From Caproicibacterium sp. BJN0003 (GTDB taxonomy: Bacteria > Bacillota > Clostridia > Oscillospirales > Acutalibacteraceae): a stretch of 64,000 nt of DNA. The notes beneath the pieces were generated by a model. It was not told where the DNA came from. It worked only from the letters and a program-made list of their open reading frames with translations, and made no database searches. The first letter of the stretch is position 1; every line of letters starts with the position of its first letter. Where the stretch lies: NCBI RefSeq assembly GCF_026314295.1, contig NZ_CP111108.1, positions 2,394,514 to 2,458,513 on the forward strand, read 5' to 3'. Below, piece after piece: positions 17,389 through 24,842 of the stretch. A program made the position numbers and the translations under genes.

Positions 17389-17778
17389 TTATGATCTTTT
17401 TTCTCTGTGCACCGCTGAAACCTTTTTACAAAGATCCAACCATTGACATCCCGGACAAAATTCATCCAAGCGATCAAGAGCAAGCTCCCTTGTCCGATCA
17501 GAAAATTCTCTCCAACTAAGTTTCTCTCCAGGAGAAAGTTTTATTTCTTTGAGAACCAATTGATCAAATAACAACGGATGATCAGATTCACAGCGGCTGC
17601 CCCTTCGATTTGGACAATTCTTGCAAAGATCATCCACCCCCTCTGCAATCTCGATCTGCGTCTCCGGGTGTGCTTTAAGCAGTGCTGCCATTCGGCTCAT
17701 ATTGTTCGTAAATTCACCGCTGTAGCCTTCCCCGACAAAATTCAGAAGACACAGTCCATGGTGTGGCCGTAAATACAT
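17389..17778 (-). CDS. DUF1284 protein, Cys-rich, in the bioY transcription unit
   Basis: 129 residues starting with the DUF1284 signature LRPHHGLCLLNFVGEGYS. Cysteines are arranged as LCKNCPNRRGSRC (about residues 52-64) and FCPGCQWLDLC (about residues 107-117), enough for a metal or Fe-S site. The family is common in anaerobes and has no proven function. The ATG is 1 base after the bioY stop, so it is very probably translated from the same mRNA and controlled by the BirA-type operator upstream of bioY. That association is suggestive but does not show a biotin role. Confidence 0.8.
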   Translation of the reverse strand: MYLRPHHGLCLLNFVGEGYSGEFTNNMSRMAALLKAHPETQIEIAEGVDDLCKNCPNRRGSRCESDHPLLFDQLVLKEIKLSPGEKLSWREFSDRTRELALDRLDEFCPGCQWLDLCKKVSAVHREKRS

Positions 17779-17779
17779 T

Positions 17780-18355
17780 TTAAGCCGCCGGATTACAGCG
17801 CGGACTGATTCTTTTGAGTGCCTTTTCCAACTGTGGCACTAAAACTGCTACTGCCGCAATTTTAACGGCATCGCCAGGCAGAAACGGCACAACACAAAGT
17901 AGTAAAGCAGAAAGCGGAGGCGTATGAGTAACAACAACAAACCAAGCTGTCCCAAATGCATACAGTACGATTGTCCCTAAAATCATACTCAGCACCATTC
18001 CTATCACTTTTTTTCTGCCTTGTGCGTTCTTCCCAAAGTGCTCATAAAGCGCCCCGCTCAGCGCAACCAGTGCAAGATATCCTATCAGATAGCCTCCCGT
18101 AGGACCTACAAGTTCCGCTACCCCAGAACTATATCCCGCAAAGACCGGCAATCCGACTGCACCGAGAATCAAATAAATAAGCTGACTCAAAGTTCCATAT
18201 TTTGTTCCGAGCAAAACTCCCGCCAGCATAACAGAAAAAGTAGCCAGAGAAATCGGTACCCCGCTCGGCATCGGAATCGAAAGCGGCGCCAACACACAGG
18301 TAATTGCCGCACACATCGCGCAGAAAACTAAATTTTTGGTGGACTCTTTCATCAT
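17780..18355 (-). CDS. bioY: BioY biotin transporter S-component (first copy)
   Basis: About 191 residues with six hydrophobic segments and the BioY signatures: a first helix running to the short P-rich PLSIPMPSGVPISLATFSVML loop, then GAVGLPVFAG and GPTGGYLIGY. BioY binds biotin with high affinity, alone or with an ECF ATPase module that is not encoded here. ATG at 18355 is preferred over an in-frame start at 18415, because GAGGGGG lies 6 bases before it and the longer version would overlap the promoter. The gene is divergent from bioB and shares a BirA-type operator with it. Confidence 0.93.
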   Translation of the reverse strand: MMKESTKNLVFCAMCAAITCVLAPLSIPMPSGVPISLATFSVMLAGVLLGTKYGTLSQLIYLILGAVGLPVFAGYSSGVAELVGPTGGYLIGYLALVALSGALYEHFGKNAQGRKKVIGMVLSMILGTIVLYAFGTAWFVVVTHTPPLSALLLCVVPFLPGDAVKIAAVAVLVPQLEKALKRISPRCNPAA

Positions 18356-18383
18356 GATTTTCCCCCTCTTAAAAAGCAATTTT

Positions 18384-18412
18384 ATTATAATCCTTCTCTT
18401 TTTAATTGTCAA
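18384..18412 (-). promoter_or_regulatory. bioY promoter (consensus)
   Basis: On the minus strand TTGACA (18412-18407) and TATAAT (18389-18384) have a 17-base spacer. The -35 hexamer lies inside one arm of the BirA-type operator. Confidence 0.85.
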
Positions 18413-18440
18413 CAAATATTAAAAATATAGTTGACAATTA
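18403..18440. promoter_or_regulatory. BirA-type biotin operator between bioY and bioB
   Basis: A perfect 11-bp inverted repeat, TAATTGTCAAC (18403-18413) and GTTGACAATTA (18430-18440), is separated by 16 bases. This fits the bipartite BirA operator known in Firmicutes (TTGTTAAC-N14-16-GTTAACAA). Both divergent -35 hexamers lie within the arms, so bound BirA-biotinyl-AMP would block both promoters. Confidence 0.85.
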
Positions 18441-18458
18441 ATTTTTTCGTCTTATAAT
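18431..18458 (+). promoter_or_regulatory. bioB promoter (consensus)
   Basis: TTGACA (18431-18436) and TATAAT (18453-18458), both perfect hexamers with a 16-base spacer, 40 bases before the bioB ATG. The -35 lies in the right arm of the operator. Confidence 0.88.
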
Positions 18459-18497
18459 AAAAACCATGATTTCGTAAGACAGAAAGGTTGGATTTAG

Positions 18498-19466
18498 ATG
18501 GAACTAATTTACAGTTTAAAAAACCGTCTTTTAAGCGGTGGCTCAGAAGTCTGCCGCAAAGAGGCATTGGAATTAATAGGAGCTCCTTTAGAGGAACTTA
18601 CAAGTGCTGCAAGAGAGCTGCAACAAAAGCTTTGCGGGACTTCTTTTCACCTTTGCACCATTATCAATGGGAAAAGTGGACGCTGCAGCGAAGACTGCGC
18701 TTACTGTGCACAGTCCTGTCGTTTTCATACAGGTGCCGACATCTACGGTGTTCTTCCGCCGGAGGAGATGGCTAAAAGTGCTCTCAATAATTATCAGCAG
18801 GGAATCCGCCGCTTTTCCATCGTTACCTCCGGCCGAGCGCTCACCGATCAAGAAGTTGACGAAGTTTGTGAAGGCTTTTCTGCCATTCGTAAATCATGCC
18901 CTATTGGGCTTTGCTCCTCTAACGGATTGCTTACCCTCCCGCAGCTCAAGAAGCTCAAAGCGGCCGGTGTAACCCGCTATCACTGCAATCTGGAAACTTC
19001 GCGCCGCTTTTTTCCGTCTATCTGCTCCACTCATACTTACGATGAAAAATTACAAACCCTGCGCTGGGCAAAAGAGGCCGGTTTGCAACTTTGCAGCGGG
19101 GGAATTCTCGGGATGGGAGAGACCATGGAAGACCGTATTGATATGGCACTGACTCTGCGGGAATTAGGCGTCGATTCTGTTCCAATGAACGTATTAAATC
19201 CGATCCCGGGAACACCTTTGGAAAATTGTCCGGCACTCCCTTATGATGAGATTCGCCGTACAGCCGCAATTTTTCGCTTCCTGCTTCCTAAAAAACAAAT
19301 TCGCATGGCGGGAGGCCGCGCTCTGTTTCCCGACAAAGGACTTGCCCTCATGGAAAGCGGCCTAAATGCCGCCATTTCCGGCGATATGCTGACTACTTAC
19401 GGAATCAGCCCTAAAGATGATTTTTCCTTAGCCGAAAAAGCAGGTTATCACACGATCCTTTCATGA
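18498..19466 (+). CDS. bioB: Biotin synthase
   Basis: 322 residues with the radical-SAM motif CSEDCAYC (about residues 63-70), followed by AQS as in BioB. Further BioB signatures are RFSIVTSGR, YHCNLETS, CSGGILGMGE, PMNVLNPIPGTPLE and the MAGGR segment with the conserved Arg that contacts the [2Fe-2S] sulfur donor. It inserts sulfur into dethiobiotin using SAM. No other biotin synthesis gene (bioA, D, F, W) is in the window, so the cell may use imported dethiobiotin or keep those genes elsewhere. It sits between two BioY genes and is controlled by the divergent operator. Confidence 0.95.
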   Translation: MELIYSLKNRLLSGGSEVCRKEALELIGAPLEELTSAARELQQKLCGTSFHLCTIINGKSGRCSEDCAYCAQSCRFHTGADIYGVLPPEEMAKSALNNYQQGIRRFSIVTSGRALTDQEVDEVCEGFSAIRKSCPIGLCSSNGLLTLPQLKKLKAAGVTRYHCNLETSRRFFPSICSTHTYDEKLQTLRWAKEAGLQLCSGGILGMGETMEDRIDMALTLRELGVDSVPMNVLNPIPGTPLENCPALPYDEIRRTAAIFRFLLPKKQIRMAGGRALFPDKGLALMESGLNAAISGDMLTTYGISPKDDFSLAEKAGYHTILS

Positions 19467-19468
19467 TT

Positions 19469-19506
19469 TTATTGTCAACTTATTTATAAATTTCAGTTTA
19501 CAAATA
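19469..19506. promoter_or_regulatory. Second BirA-type operator, upstream of the second bioY
   Basis: TTATTGTCAAC (19469-19479) and GTTTACAAATA (19496-19506) form an imperfect repeat with exactly the same 16-base spacing as the first operator. The right arm overlaps the -35 of the next promoter. Confidence 0.72.
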
Positions 19507-19525
19507 AACAAAACACATCTATACT
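19497..19525 (+). promoter_or_regulatory. Promoter of the second bioY
   Basis: TTTACA (19497-19502) and TATACT (19520-19525) with a 17-base spacer, 27 bases before the gene start. Confidence 0.75.
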
Positions 19526-19552
19526 AAAAATTATTTGAACAGGAGAATTAAC

Positions 19553-20110
19553 ATGAAAATCAAGAATCACACTTATCTGATGGTGGTATCAGGGCTTTGC
19601 GTCGCTCTAACGGCTGTATGTGCACAGCTGATCGTAATTTTGCCATTCACTCCAGTACAGATCACATTATCTGTCTGTGCCGTTTACATGACGGGTGTTC
19701 TTTTGCCAAAGCGCTGGGCTGTTTATTCTCAGCTCGCTTATATTTTGCTCGGTGGAATTGGAATCCCGATTTTCGGAAAATTTTCTGGTGGATTAGGCGT
19801 TCTGGCAGGTCCAACCGGAGGTTATATTTTGGTTTATCCAATTATGGCGTTGATCGTTGCGGCAATCTTGGAAAAATTCTCAGAGCGCAATCCGCTTCAC
19901 TATATGCTGGCAATGTTTATTTCTCTGGTCGTCTGCTACATAGGCGGCTCTATCTGGTTCTGCTTTGTAGCCCATGTTGATCTGATGAAATCATTGAGCC
20001 TAACTGTTTTGCCATTTGTTCCGTTTGATTTGGTTAAAATTGTTTTCTGCGGATTTTTGGCGCAGGCGTTAATAAAAGCTCTTTCTAAACAAAAACAACT
20101 ATTTGCTTGA
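19553..20110 (+). CDS. bioY: BioY biotin transporter S-component (second copy)
   Basis: 185 residues with six hydrophobic segments and the family signatures ILPFTPVQITLSVCAVYMTG, GGIGIPIF and GPTGGYILVYP. It is clearly a paralogue of the first copy but diverged across its length. ATG at 19553 is chosen because AGGAG sits 7 bases upstream; the in-frame codon at 19535 lacks a site. It has its own promoter and BirA-type operator, so the two copies are separately but similarly controlled. Two S-components may differ in affinity or ligand (biotin versus dethiobiotin); this is speculation. Confidence 0.92.
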   Translation: MKIKNHTYLMVVSGLCVALTAVCAQLIVILPFTPVQITLSVCAVYMTGVLLPKRWAVYSQLAYILLGGIGIPIFGKFSGGLGVLAGPTGGYILVYPIMALIVAAILEKFSERNPLHYMLAMFISLVVCYIGGSIWFCFVAHVDLMKSLSLTVLPFVPFDLVKIVFCGFLAQALIKALSKQKQLFA

Positions 20111-20127
20111 TACAAAATTGCAACGGC

Positions 20128-20163
20128 AAAAAGGCCCGGATCTAAAAGATCCAGGCCTTTTTG
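20128..20163. terminator. Bidirectional terminator between bioY and the DAHP synthase gene
   Basis: AAAAAGGCC-GGATC with GATCC-GGCCTTTTT forms a stem of about 14 bp containing one mismatch or bulge, between convergent genes. Confidence 0.85.
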
Positions 20164-20183
20164 TATTCTGTATCGTCAATTCA

Positions 20184-21197
20184 TTAAAGGGTCCGTCCAA
20201 TCGCTTCGGCCACTTTCGCAGCATGCTGAAAAAGTGCTGCATACTGTTCAAAAGTCAGCTGCTGCGCCGCATCGCTCATCGCTTTTTTGGGTTCAGGATG
20301 TACTTCTACAATCAATCCATCCGCTCCCGCAGCAACACCGGCTAAAGCCAAAGGCTCCACATAGCGCTGCTTGCCGGCCGCATGAGAAGGATCTATGATA
20401 ATTGGCAAGCTGCTGCGCTCTTTCACTACCGGCACGGCAGAGACATCCAATGTATTGCGGGTAGCTGTCTCAAACGTACGAATTCCACGTTCACAGAGAA
20501 CGACATTTGAATTGCCTTCACTCAGAATATACTCGGCGGCATCCAGCCACTCTTCGATCGTAGAGGCCATCCCACGCTTTAAAAGTACCGGCAGCCCACT
20601 GCGTCCAAGTTCCCGCAAAAGACGAAAATTCTGCATATTCCGGGCCCCCACCTGCAGCATATCGCAATATTTTCCCGCAACTTCAATTTGTTCGTAATCG
20701 GTTACTTCACTGATTACAAGAAGATCCGTTTCATCTGCAGCTTCACGAAGAAGGCGATATCCTTCATCTTCCAGCCCCTGAAAAGCATATGGGCTTGTTC
20801 TTGGCTTATATGCACCGCCGCGCAGAAATTGTGCACCAGCTTTTTTAACGCCCTGTGCTGCCGCTATAATCTGCTGTTCACTTTCCACTGCACAGGGACC
20901 TGCCATCATGACTAGCTCTTTTCCGCCAATGATTACATTTTTTATCTTTACTTTACGTCCTTCCGGAACCATCTCACGACTTGCAAGCTTATAGCTATGC
21001 ATAATCGGCACACATTTTTCTACTCCGTCCATCAATTCCAGATTTTCAGTCTCCAAGCGACTTTTATCTCCAAGAACACCAATAATAGTTGCCTGACTTC
21101 CGGTAGAAAGGTTTGCTCCCAACCCTTTGTTTTTTAAAACTGCAATTACTTTTTGAACTTGATCATTCGTGCAGCCCTTTTTCATTAAAATAATCAT
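20184..21197 (-). CDS. aroF: 3-deoxy-7-phosphoheptulonate synthase (DAHP synthase, type I-beta)
   Basis: 337 residues. An N-terminal ferredoxin-like domain (residues 1-70, MIILMKKGCTNDQV) is typical of the AroF/AroA(G) form with its own regulatory domain. The catalytic barrel has MAGPCAVESE, FLRGGAYKPRTSPY, LQVGARNMQNF, LLKRG, the CERGIRTFE segment, and DPSHAAGK. It condenses phosphoenolpyruvate and erythrose 4-phosphate in the first shikimate step. No other shikimate gene is adjacent. A possible read-through from the 5S gene upstream is blocked by that gene's terminator; its own promoter was not clearly identified. Confidence 0.93.
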   Translation of the reverse strand: MIILMKKGCTNDQVQKVIAVLKNKGLGANLSTGSQATIIGVLGDKSRLETENLELMDGVEKCVPIMHSYKLASREMVPEGRKVKIKNVIIGGKELVMMAGPCAVESEQQIIAAAQGVKKAGAQFLRGGAYKPRTSPYAFQGLEDEGYRLLREAADETDLLVISEVTDYEQIEVAGKYCDMLQVGARNMQNFRLLRELGRSGLPVLLKRGMASTIEEWLDAAEYILSEGNSNVVLCERGIRTFETATRNTLDVSAVPVVKERSSLPIIIDPSHAAGKQRYVEPLALAGVAAGADGLIVEVHPEPKKAMSDAAQQLTFEQYAALFQHAAKVAEAIGRTL

Positions 21198-21260
21198 TTA
21201 AAATCGCCTCTCTCTTAAGATTTTATGATTTAAAGCTTAGACTCGTTAAAGTGGCATTTG

Positions 21261-21291
21261 TAAAAAAACAACCACCCTATTGGGTGGCTGC
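21261..21291 (-). terminator. Terminator of the free-standing 5S rRNA gene
   Basis: On the minus strand GCAGCCACCC and GGTGGTTG pair around AATAG and are followed by seven T residues, directly after the 5S 3' end. Confidence 0.82.
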
Positions 21292-21299
21292 TTTAAAGT

Positions 21300-21416
<117 letters not shown>

Positions 21417-21441
21417 GATGTCATTTCCTGACGACTTATTT

Positions 21442-21470
21442 ATAATACCATACCCATTCCGAAAATGCAA
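21442..21470 (-). promoter_or_regulatory. Promoter of the 5S rRNA gene
   Basis: On the minus strand TTGCAT (21470-21465) and TATTAT (21447-21442) with a 17-base spacer, about 26 bases before the 5S start. The GGTATTATA context resembles the main rRNA promoter at 31478-31506. Confidence 0.8.
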
Positions 21471-21498
21471 GCTTTTTTTCAAATTTTTTTGACTTTTT

Positions 21499-23109
21499 TT
21501 AAAGTTCCATCTCTGTATTCTCCAAAATGTTTCTGCAAGCGGCAAAAATACCAATACTCACAAGAGCATTCCAAAGAATTGCAGGCAGCCCACAAACCCA
21601 ACCTGGGATTTGGGGAAGAACCTCTGATACAAGATATCCGCTGGCAATAACCCCCGGCAAAACAATAATCATCAAGACCAGCAAATAAAAGATCACGATC
21701 AAGCCCTTATTTTGCACACGCCCAAAAAGGCGCTCAGACAAAACAGAAACAGAAATAAAGGCCATACCCAAGGTGCCCAGGCAGAGTGCACAAGAAATCG
21801 CAGTAAGCGGATTGCCCCGAAGGACAGCACACATTATGGTAAAAAGGATCACTGCATCTACAAACGGTTTAATGATCGATGTCAGCACCGCCCAAAGAAG
21901 TTTTTTAAATGGTTTTTCCGGCACCAAATAAATATATGGCTTTACAAGTTCCAAAGTCCAAGGGCCGGAAACCTGCATAAAATATTCCACATATCCCGCG
22001 ATAATCAAGCAGATCATCATTAATGTCCCGGACGACATATCTTCTTCTGCGGCAAAATTTATCTGAATGATTTTGCTGACTACAAGACAAATTGCCAAGC
22101 AGGCAACGGTTGATTTTCCGACAAAAGGCAATCTATCCTTGCGGCGCATTTCTAAAAGATGCTTATAAAAAAAGGTGCTTGCTCCCCAACCGCCATTGAG
22201 ACCGGTTTTATTGACACGAACTTTTCGGCTGCGCAAAGCAGCATTAGCAGAAGTACGCCCTGATTTTGCTGCACGCTGAATCGCATAATTATGCTCGGTC
22301 ATATCGAGCACGTCTTCGTAATAATCTGCATCACTTTTAATAAACGCGATAATAATTCCTAGCAAAGCCAGTACAAAAACACCGATCAAAATCAACGCAT
22401 GAAAAAAATTCTTTCCAATCAATGCAAAAATTGCGCCTTTGACCCAGCCTGCTATCGGAATCCATTCTATTTGTGGACCTGCCATTGCTGTGAGCATAGC
22501 ATCCAGTGAAAATCCGCTCTGCCAATAAGCAAAGAGCAAGACCAACACTGCACAAACCGGAATCATCGTAATAAATCCCCGCGCAATCTGTACTTTACGG
22601 TCATCTTGATTGGTCACACTATAAAGCAGCAGTGACAGTACCTGCGCACTAAACGCCACTAACATTACACCGAAAATCATCAACAACATATCGACTGTAG
22701 AAATTGAAAAGTTCTGCATTAGCGTTGCAGAATAACAAACCAAAAACAGCATCGTAATAATTGTGCTGCCCATTTGTTTAATCAACCCATAAATCAAAAT
22801 TCGCTTTGAACTCAATGGCGAAACAAACAAATAGTTGACATCGCTCATCGAAAAAAAGGTTGCTCCCCGCTGCAAACCAGTGTAAAGATTACTACACAAA
22901 AAGAAAATTAAAAGGGCTAGGTAGCCAGCCTGCAAATAACGAATATCCATTGCATGCTGACGTGCTGACGCCGAAAATGCCCCTTCTACCAGCATGACCA
23001 CAAAGAACGCTGTAATCACTATGTATAAAACCAGTTTTGCCGGCTTATGCAGCAATTCTTTGAAGCCATTTTTGATCTCTTTGCGCATTAGGTATCCAAT
23101 GGCATTCAT
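21499..23109 (-). CDS. Putative ABC exporter permease (about 536 residues)
   Basis: A multi-spanning membrane protein with hydrophobic segments in two groups (about residues 20-300 and 360-530) separated by a basic cytoplasmic stretch. It fits the putative ABC-exporter permease family (ABC_export-like). ATG at 23109 overlaps the stop of the ATPase gene (ATGA), and GAGGAGG lies just upstream; the frame is open further up to 23310, but that part would lie inside the ATPase gene and reads as non-conserved basic sequence. It is the last gene of a five-gene operon (two small membrane proteins, XRE regulator, ATPase, permease). The substrate is unknown; such units often export lantibiotics or drugs, or respond to envelope stress. 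Confidence 0.8.
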   Translation of the reverse strand: MNAIGYLMRKEIKNGFKELLHKPAKLVLYIVITAFFVVMLVEGAFSASARQHAMDIRYLQAGYLALLIFFLCSNLYTGLQRGATFFSMSDVNYLFVSPLSSKRILIYGLIKQMGSTIITMLFLVCYSATLMQNFSISTVDMLLMIFGVMLVAFSAQVLSLLLYSVTNQDDRKVQIARGFITMIPVCAVLVLLFAYWQSGFSLDAMLTAMAGPQIEWIPIAGWVKGAIFALIGKNFFHALILIGVFVLALLGIIIAFIKSDADYYEDVLDMTEHNYAIQRAAKSGRTSANAALRSRKVRVNKTGLNGGWGASTFFYKHLLEMRRKDRLPFVGKSTVACLAICLVVSKIIQINFAAEEDMSSGTLMMICLIIAGYVEYFMQVSGPWTLELVKPYIYLVPEKPFKKLLWAVLTSIIKPFVDAVILFTIMCAVLRGNPLTAISCALCLGTLGMAFISVSVLSERLFGRVQNKGLIVIFYLLVLMIIVLPGVIASGYLVSEVLPQIPGWVCGLPAILWNALVSIGIFAACRNILENTEMEL

Positions 23110-23840
23110 GCTTCTTCCTCCTCGTCTTCCTGCGGCCCCTGAGGATTTCCTTCCGTAATTTGAAAAAATGTCTCTTCCAAATTTTCTCCGCTCTCTTCGA
23201 CTTCTTTTCGAGTGCGGATTGCTGCAATTTTTCCATTCATCATAATTAATGCACGGTCCCAAAGTTCTGAAACGCTGTCCAGCATATGCGTAGAGACTAA
23301 GATGGTACAACCTGTCTGTTTTAATTCTTGCATCATCATTTTGAGCTCTTTGATGGCATGCGGATCAAGTCCAATCAGTGGTTCATCAAGCAAAATCACT
23401 TTTGGACTCGGCAGCAGCGCACAGGCAATCGAAAGCTTTTGCTGCATGCCTTTCGAAAGTTCCTTGCCTAATTTTTGCCGTTTATCGGAAAGCTCAAGCC
23501 GTTCCAACAAATGATCTGTTTTCTCTTTCCAATTTTCCACCCGGTATGCCCTGCCGATAAATTCCATATGCTCCTCTACCGTAAGCATTTCAATAGGGGC
23601 GGGTAACTCCGGAATATATCCAAAACATTTCTTTGCCTCTGTGCTTTTATTTGGATTTCCACAAACGGTAATATTCCCATGAAACCGCAAAAGTCCTGCA
23701 ATACATTTAATTGCCGTACTTTTTCCTGCACCGTTTGGCCCGATCAAAACTGCAATTTCCCCCGGATAGACCGTAAATGAAATGTCATCGTTTGCCTTTA
23801 ACTTTTTGTACTGTTTTGTCAAATGTGATACTTCAAGCAT
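23106..23840 (-). CDS. ABC transporter ATP-binding protein
   Basis: 244 residues with Walker A GPNGAGKST (about residues 33-41), a Q-loop in GYIPE, signature LSKGMQQKL, Walker B VILLDEP, and the H-loop in STHMLD. The last 15 residues are strongly acidic. ATG at 23840 is favoured over an in-frame start at 23900 because GAAGAGGG precedes it and MLEVSHLTK is a standard N-terminus. It belongs to the exporter-type ATPases (as in ABC-2 systems) and energises the permease encoded by the overlapping next gene. Confidence 0.92.
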   Translation of the reverse strand: MLEVSHLTKQYKKLKANDDISFTVYPGEIAVLIGPNGAGKSTAIKCIAGLLRFHGNITVCGNPNKSTEAKKCFGYIPELPAPIEMLTVEEHMEFIGRAYRVENWKEKTDHLLERLELSDKRQKLGKELSKGMQQKLSIACALLPSPKVILLDEPLIGLDPHAIKELKMMMQELKQTGCTILVSTHMLDSVSELWDRALIMMNGKIAAIRTRKEVEESGENLEETFFQITEGNPQGPQEDEEEEA

Positions 23841-23877
23841 CTTTTTCCCTCTTCCTTTTTCCTTGGCTGTCTTATTC

Positions 23878-24084
23878 CTAAAAATAAAACAGATCTTCAA
23901 ATTTTACGTCCAATGCAACACAGAGAACCAGCGCAAGTTTTGCGGTAGGACTAAATTGTCCGGTCTCAATGGAGCTGATCGTTTGTCTCGAAACGCCCAC
24001 CATCTCGGCAAGTTCACTCTGAGATAGATTCTTTTTCGCACGCGCTGCCTTTAAATGATTTTTTAAAACAAGTTCTTCTTTCAA
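23878..24084 (-). CDS. XRE-family helix-turn-helix regulator (short, YozG-like)
   Basis: 68 residues that are almost entirely one Cro/C1-type HTH domain: LKAARAKKNLSQSELAEMVGVSRQTISSIETGQFSPTAKLAL, ending with DVKFEDLFYF. Short XRE proteins like this are typically found next to small membrane proteins and ABC exporters and regulate their own operon. It lies 18 bases after the second small membrane gene and 37 bases before the ATPase. The palindrome at 24767-24782 ahead of the operon is a reasonable binding site, by inference. Confidence 0.9.
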   Translation of the reverse strand: MKEELVLKNHLKAARAKKNLSQSELAEMVGVSRQTISSIETGQFSPTAKLALVLCVALDVKFEDLFYF

Positions 24085-24102
24085 TATAGATCCACCTCAT
24101 TC

Positions 24103-24414
24103 TCAAGGTGTCGGTGACATAATTGATAAAATCAGATAGCAAATTGACGCAACAGCAGCACAAATCGTTACAATTAATTCTCCTTTTGATTTTCCCGTCC
24201 GGTATTTACCAAACCCTTCCGCAGCTAAAAATCCCCAGAACAATGTAAAAACTTGATGGTTGGTATGTCCACGAAATAAATTATAAATCATCAAAATGGC
24301 TGCTAAAATGATAAAAACAATCTCTCCGTAATATCTGCCGCGTCCTTCTATATACTCCTTGCCCTCATCGCAATCTTCCAACCGACTCTTTTTTAGAATT
24401 TCTTCCTTCTTCAT
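24103..24414 (-). CDS. Small membrane protein, DUF6442-like
   Basis: 103 residues. A charged N-terminus (KKEEILKKSRLEDCDEGKEYIEGRGRYYGE) is followed by three hydrophobic segments (about residues 30-48, 55-68 and 80-100). The ILKKSR...DE..Y motif followed by three helices is a pattern seen in small proteins paired with XRE regulators in Clostridia. The function is unknown. It starts 4 bases after its upstream neighbour and is a likely paralogue of it. Confidence 0.7.
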   Translation of the reverse strand: MKKEEILKKSRLEDCDEGKEYIEGRGRYYGEIVFIILAAILMIYNLFRGHTNHQVFTLFWGFLAAEGFGKYRTGKSKGELIVTICAAVASICYLILSIMSPTP

Positions 24415-24418
24415 CCTT

Positions 24419-24745
24419 TTACCCCATTGTCAAATATTCATAGATGGCAGACCCAAGCGCCAAAAGTGCCAGTGCGCCAAATAAAATTCCATATGCCAGC
24501 TCATGTTTTTCTTTTAATTTAATTCCTTTATAAAAATGAATGGAAGCTATGCTGACAAACATGAGACTGTATAGATCATACCAAGGCTGATTGGTGCAAA
24601 TCTTGACAACCATCAAAATCAACGCAAAAACCAGCATGCAAAAAACTGAAATTCCGCTTCCTTTCTGCATAATCTGCATTTCTCTTTCGTCAGGATGATG
24701 TTTTTTTTCATCTTGCACTTTTTCTAAAACTTTATCGCGGTTCAT
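24419..24745 (-). CDS. Small membrane protein, related to its downstream neighbour
   Basis: 108 residues: a polar N-terminus (MNRDKVLEKVQDEKKHHPDEREMQIM) followed by three hydrophobic segments (about residues 32-50, 58-72 and 85-104). The layout matches the next gene, suggesting an old duplication. ATG at 24745 follows GGAGGG by 5 bases; the longer open frame to 24817 would include the palindromic operator. It is the first gene of the exporter operon. The function is unknown. Confidence 0.7.
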   Translation of the reverse strand: MNRDKVLEKVQDEKKHHPDEREMQIMQKGSGISVFCMLVFALILMVVKICTNQPWYDLYSLMFVSIASIHFYKGIKLKEKHELAYGILFGALALLALGSAIYEYLTMG

Positions 24746-24766
24746 CGTATCCCTCCAATTAAAAAC

Positions 24767-24782
24767 GACAAGTTTACTTGTC
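24767..24782. promoter_or_regulatory. Palindromic candidate operator ahead of the exporter operon
   Basis: GACAAGT-TT-ACTTGTC is a perfect 7-bp palindrome, and on the minus strand it overlaps a TTGACA hexamer (24784-24779). Its position before the first operon gene suggests the site for the short XRE regulator. A good -10 at standard spacing was not found, so the promoter itself is uncertain. Confidence 0.5.
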
Positions 24783-24807
24783 AACGGCAAAAGTGAATTT
24801 TTAACCA

Positions 24808-24838
24808 AAAAAAGCACTGAATCAAATCCAGTGCTTTT
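24808..24838 (-). terminator. Terminator after the 221-residue membrane protein gene
   Basis: AAAAGCACTG and CAGTGCTTTT pair over 10 bp with a 9-base loop and are followed by a T-run on the minus strand. Confidence 0.8.
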
Positions 24839-24842
24839 CTAT

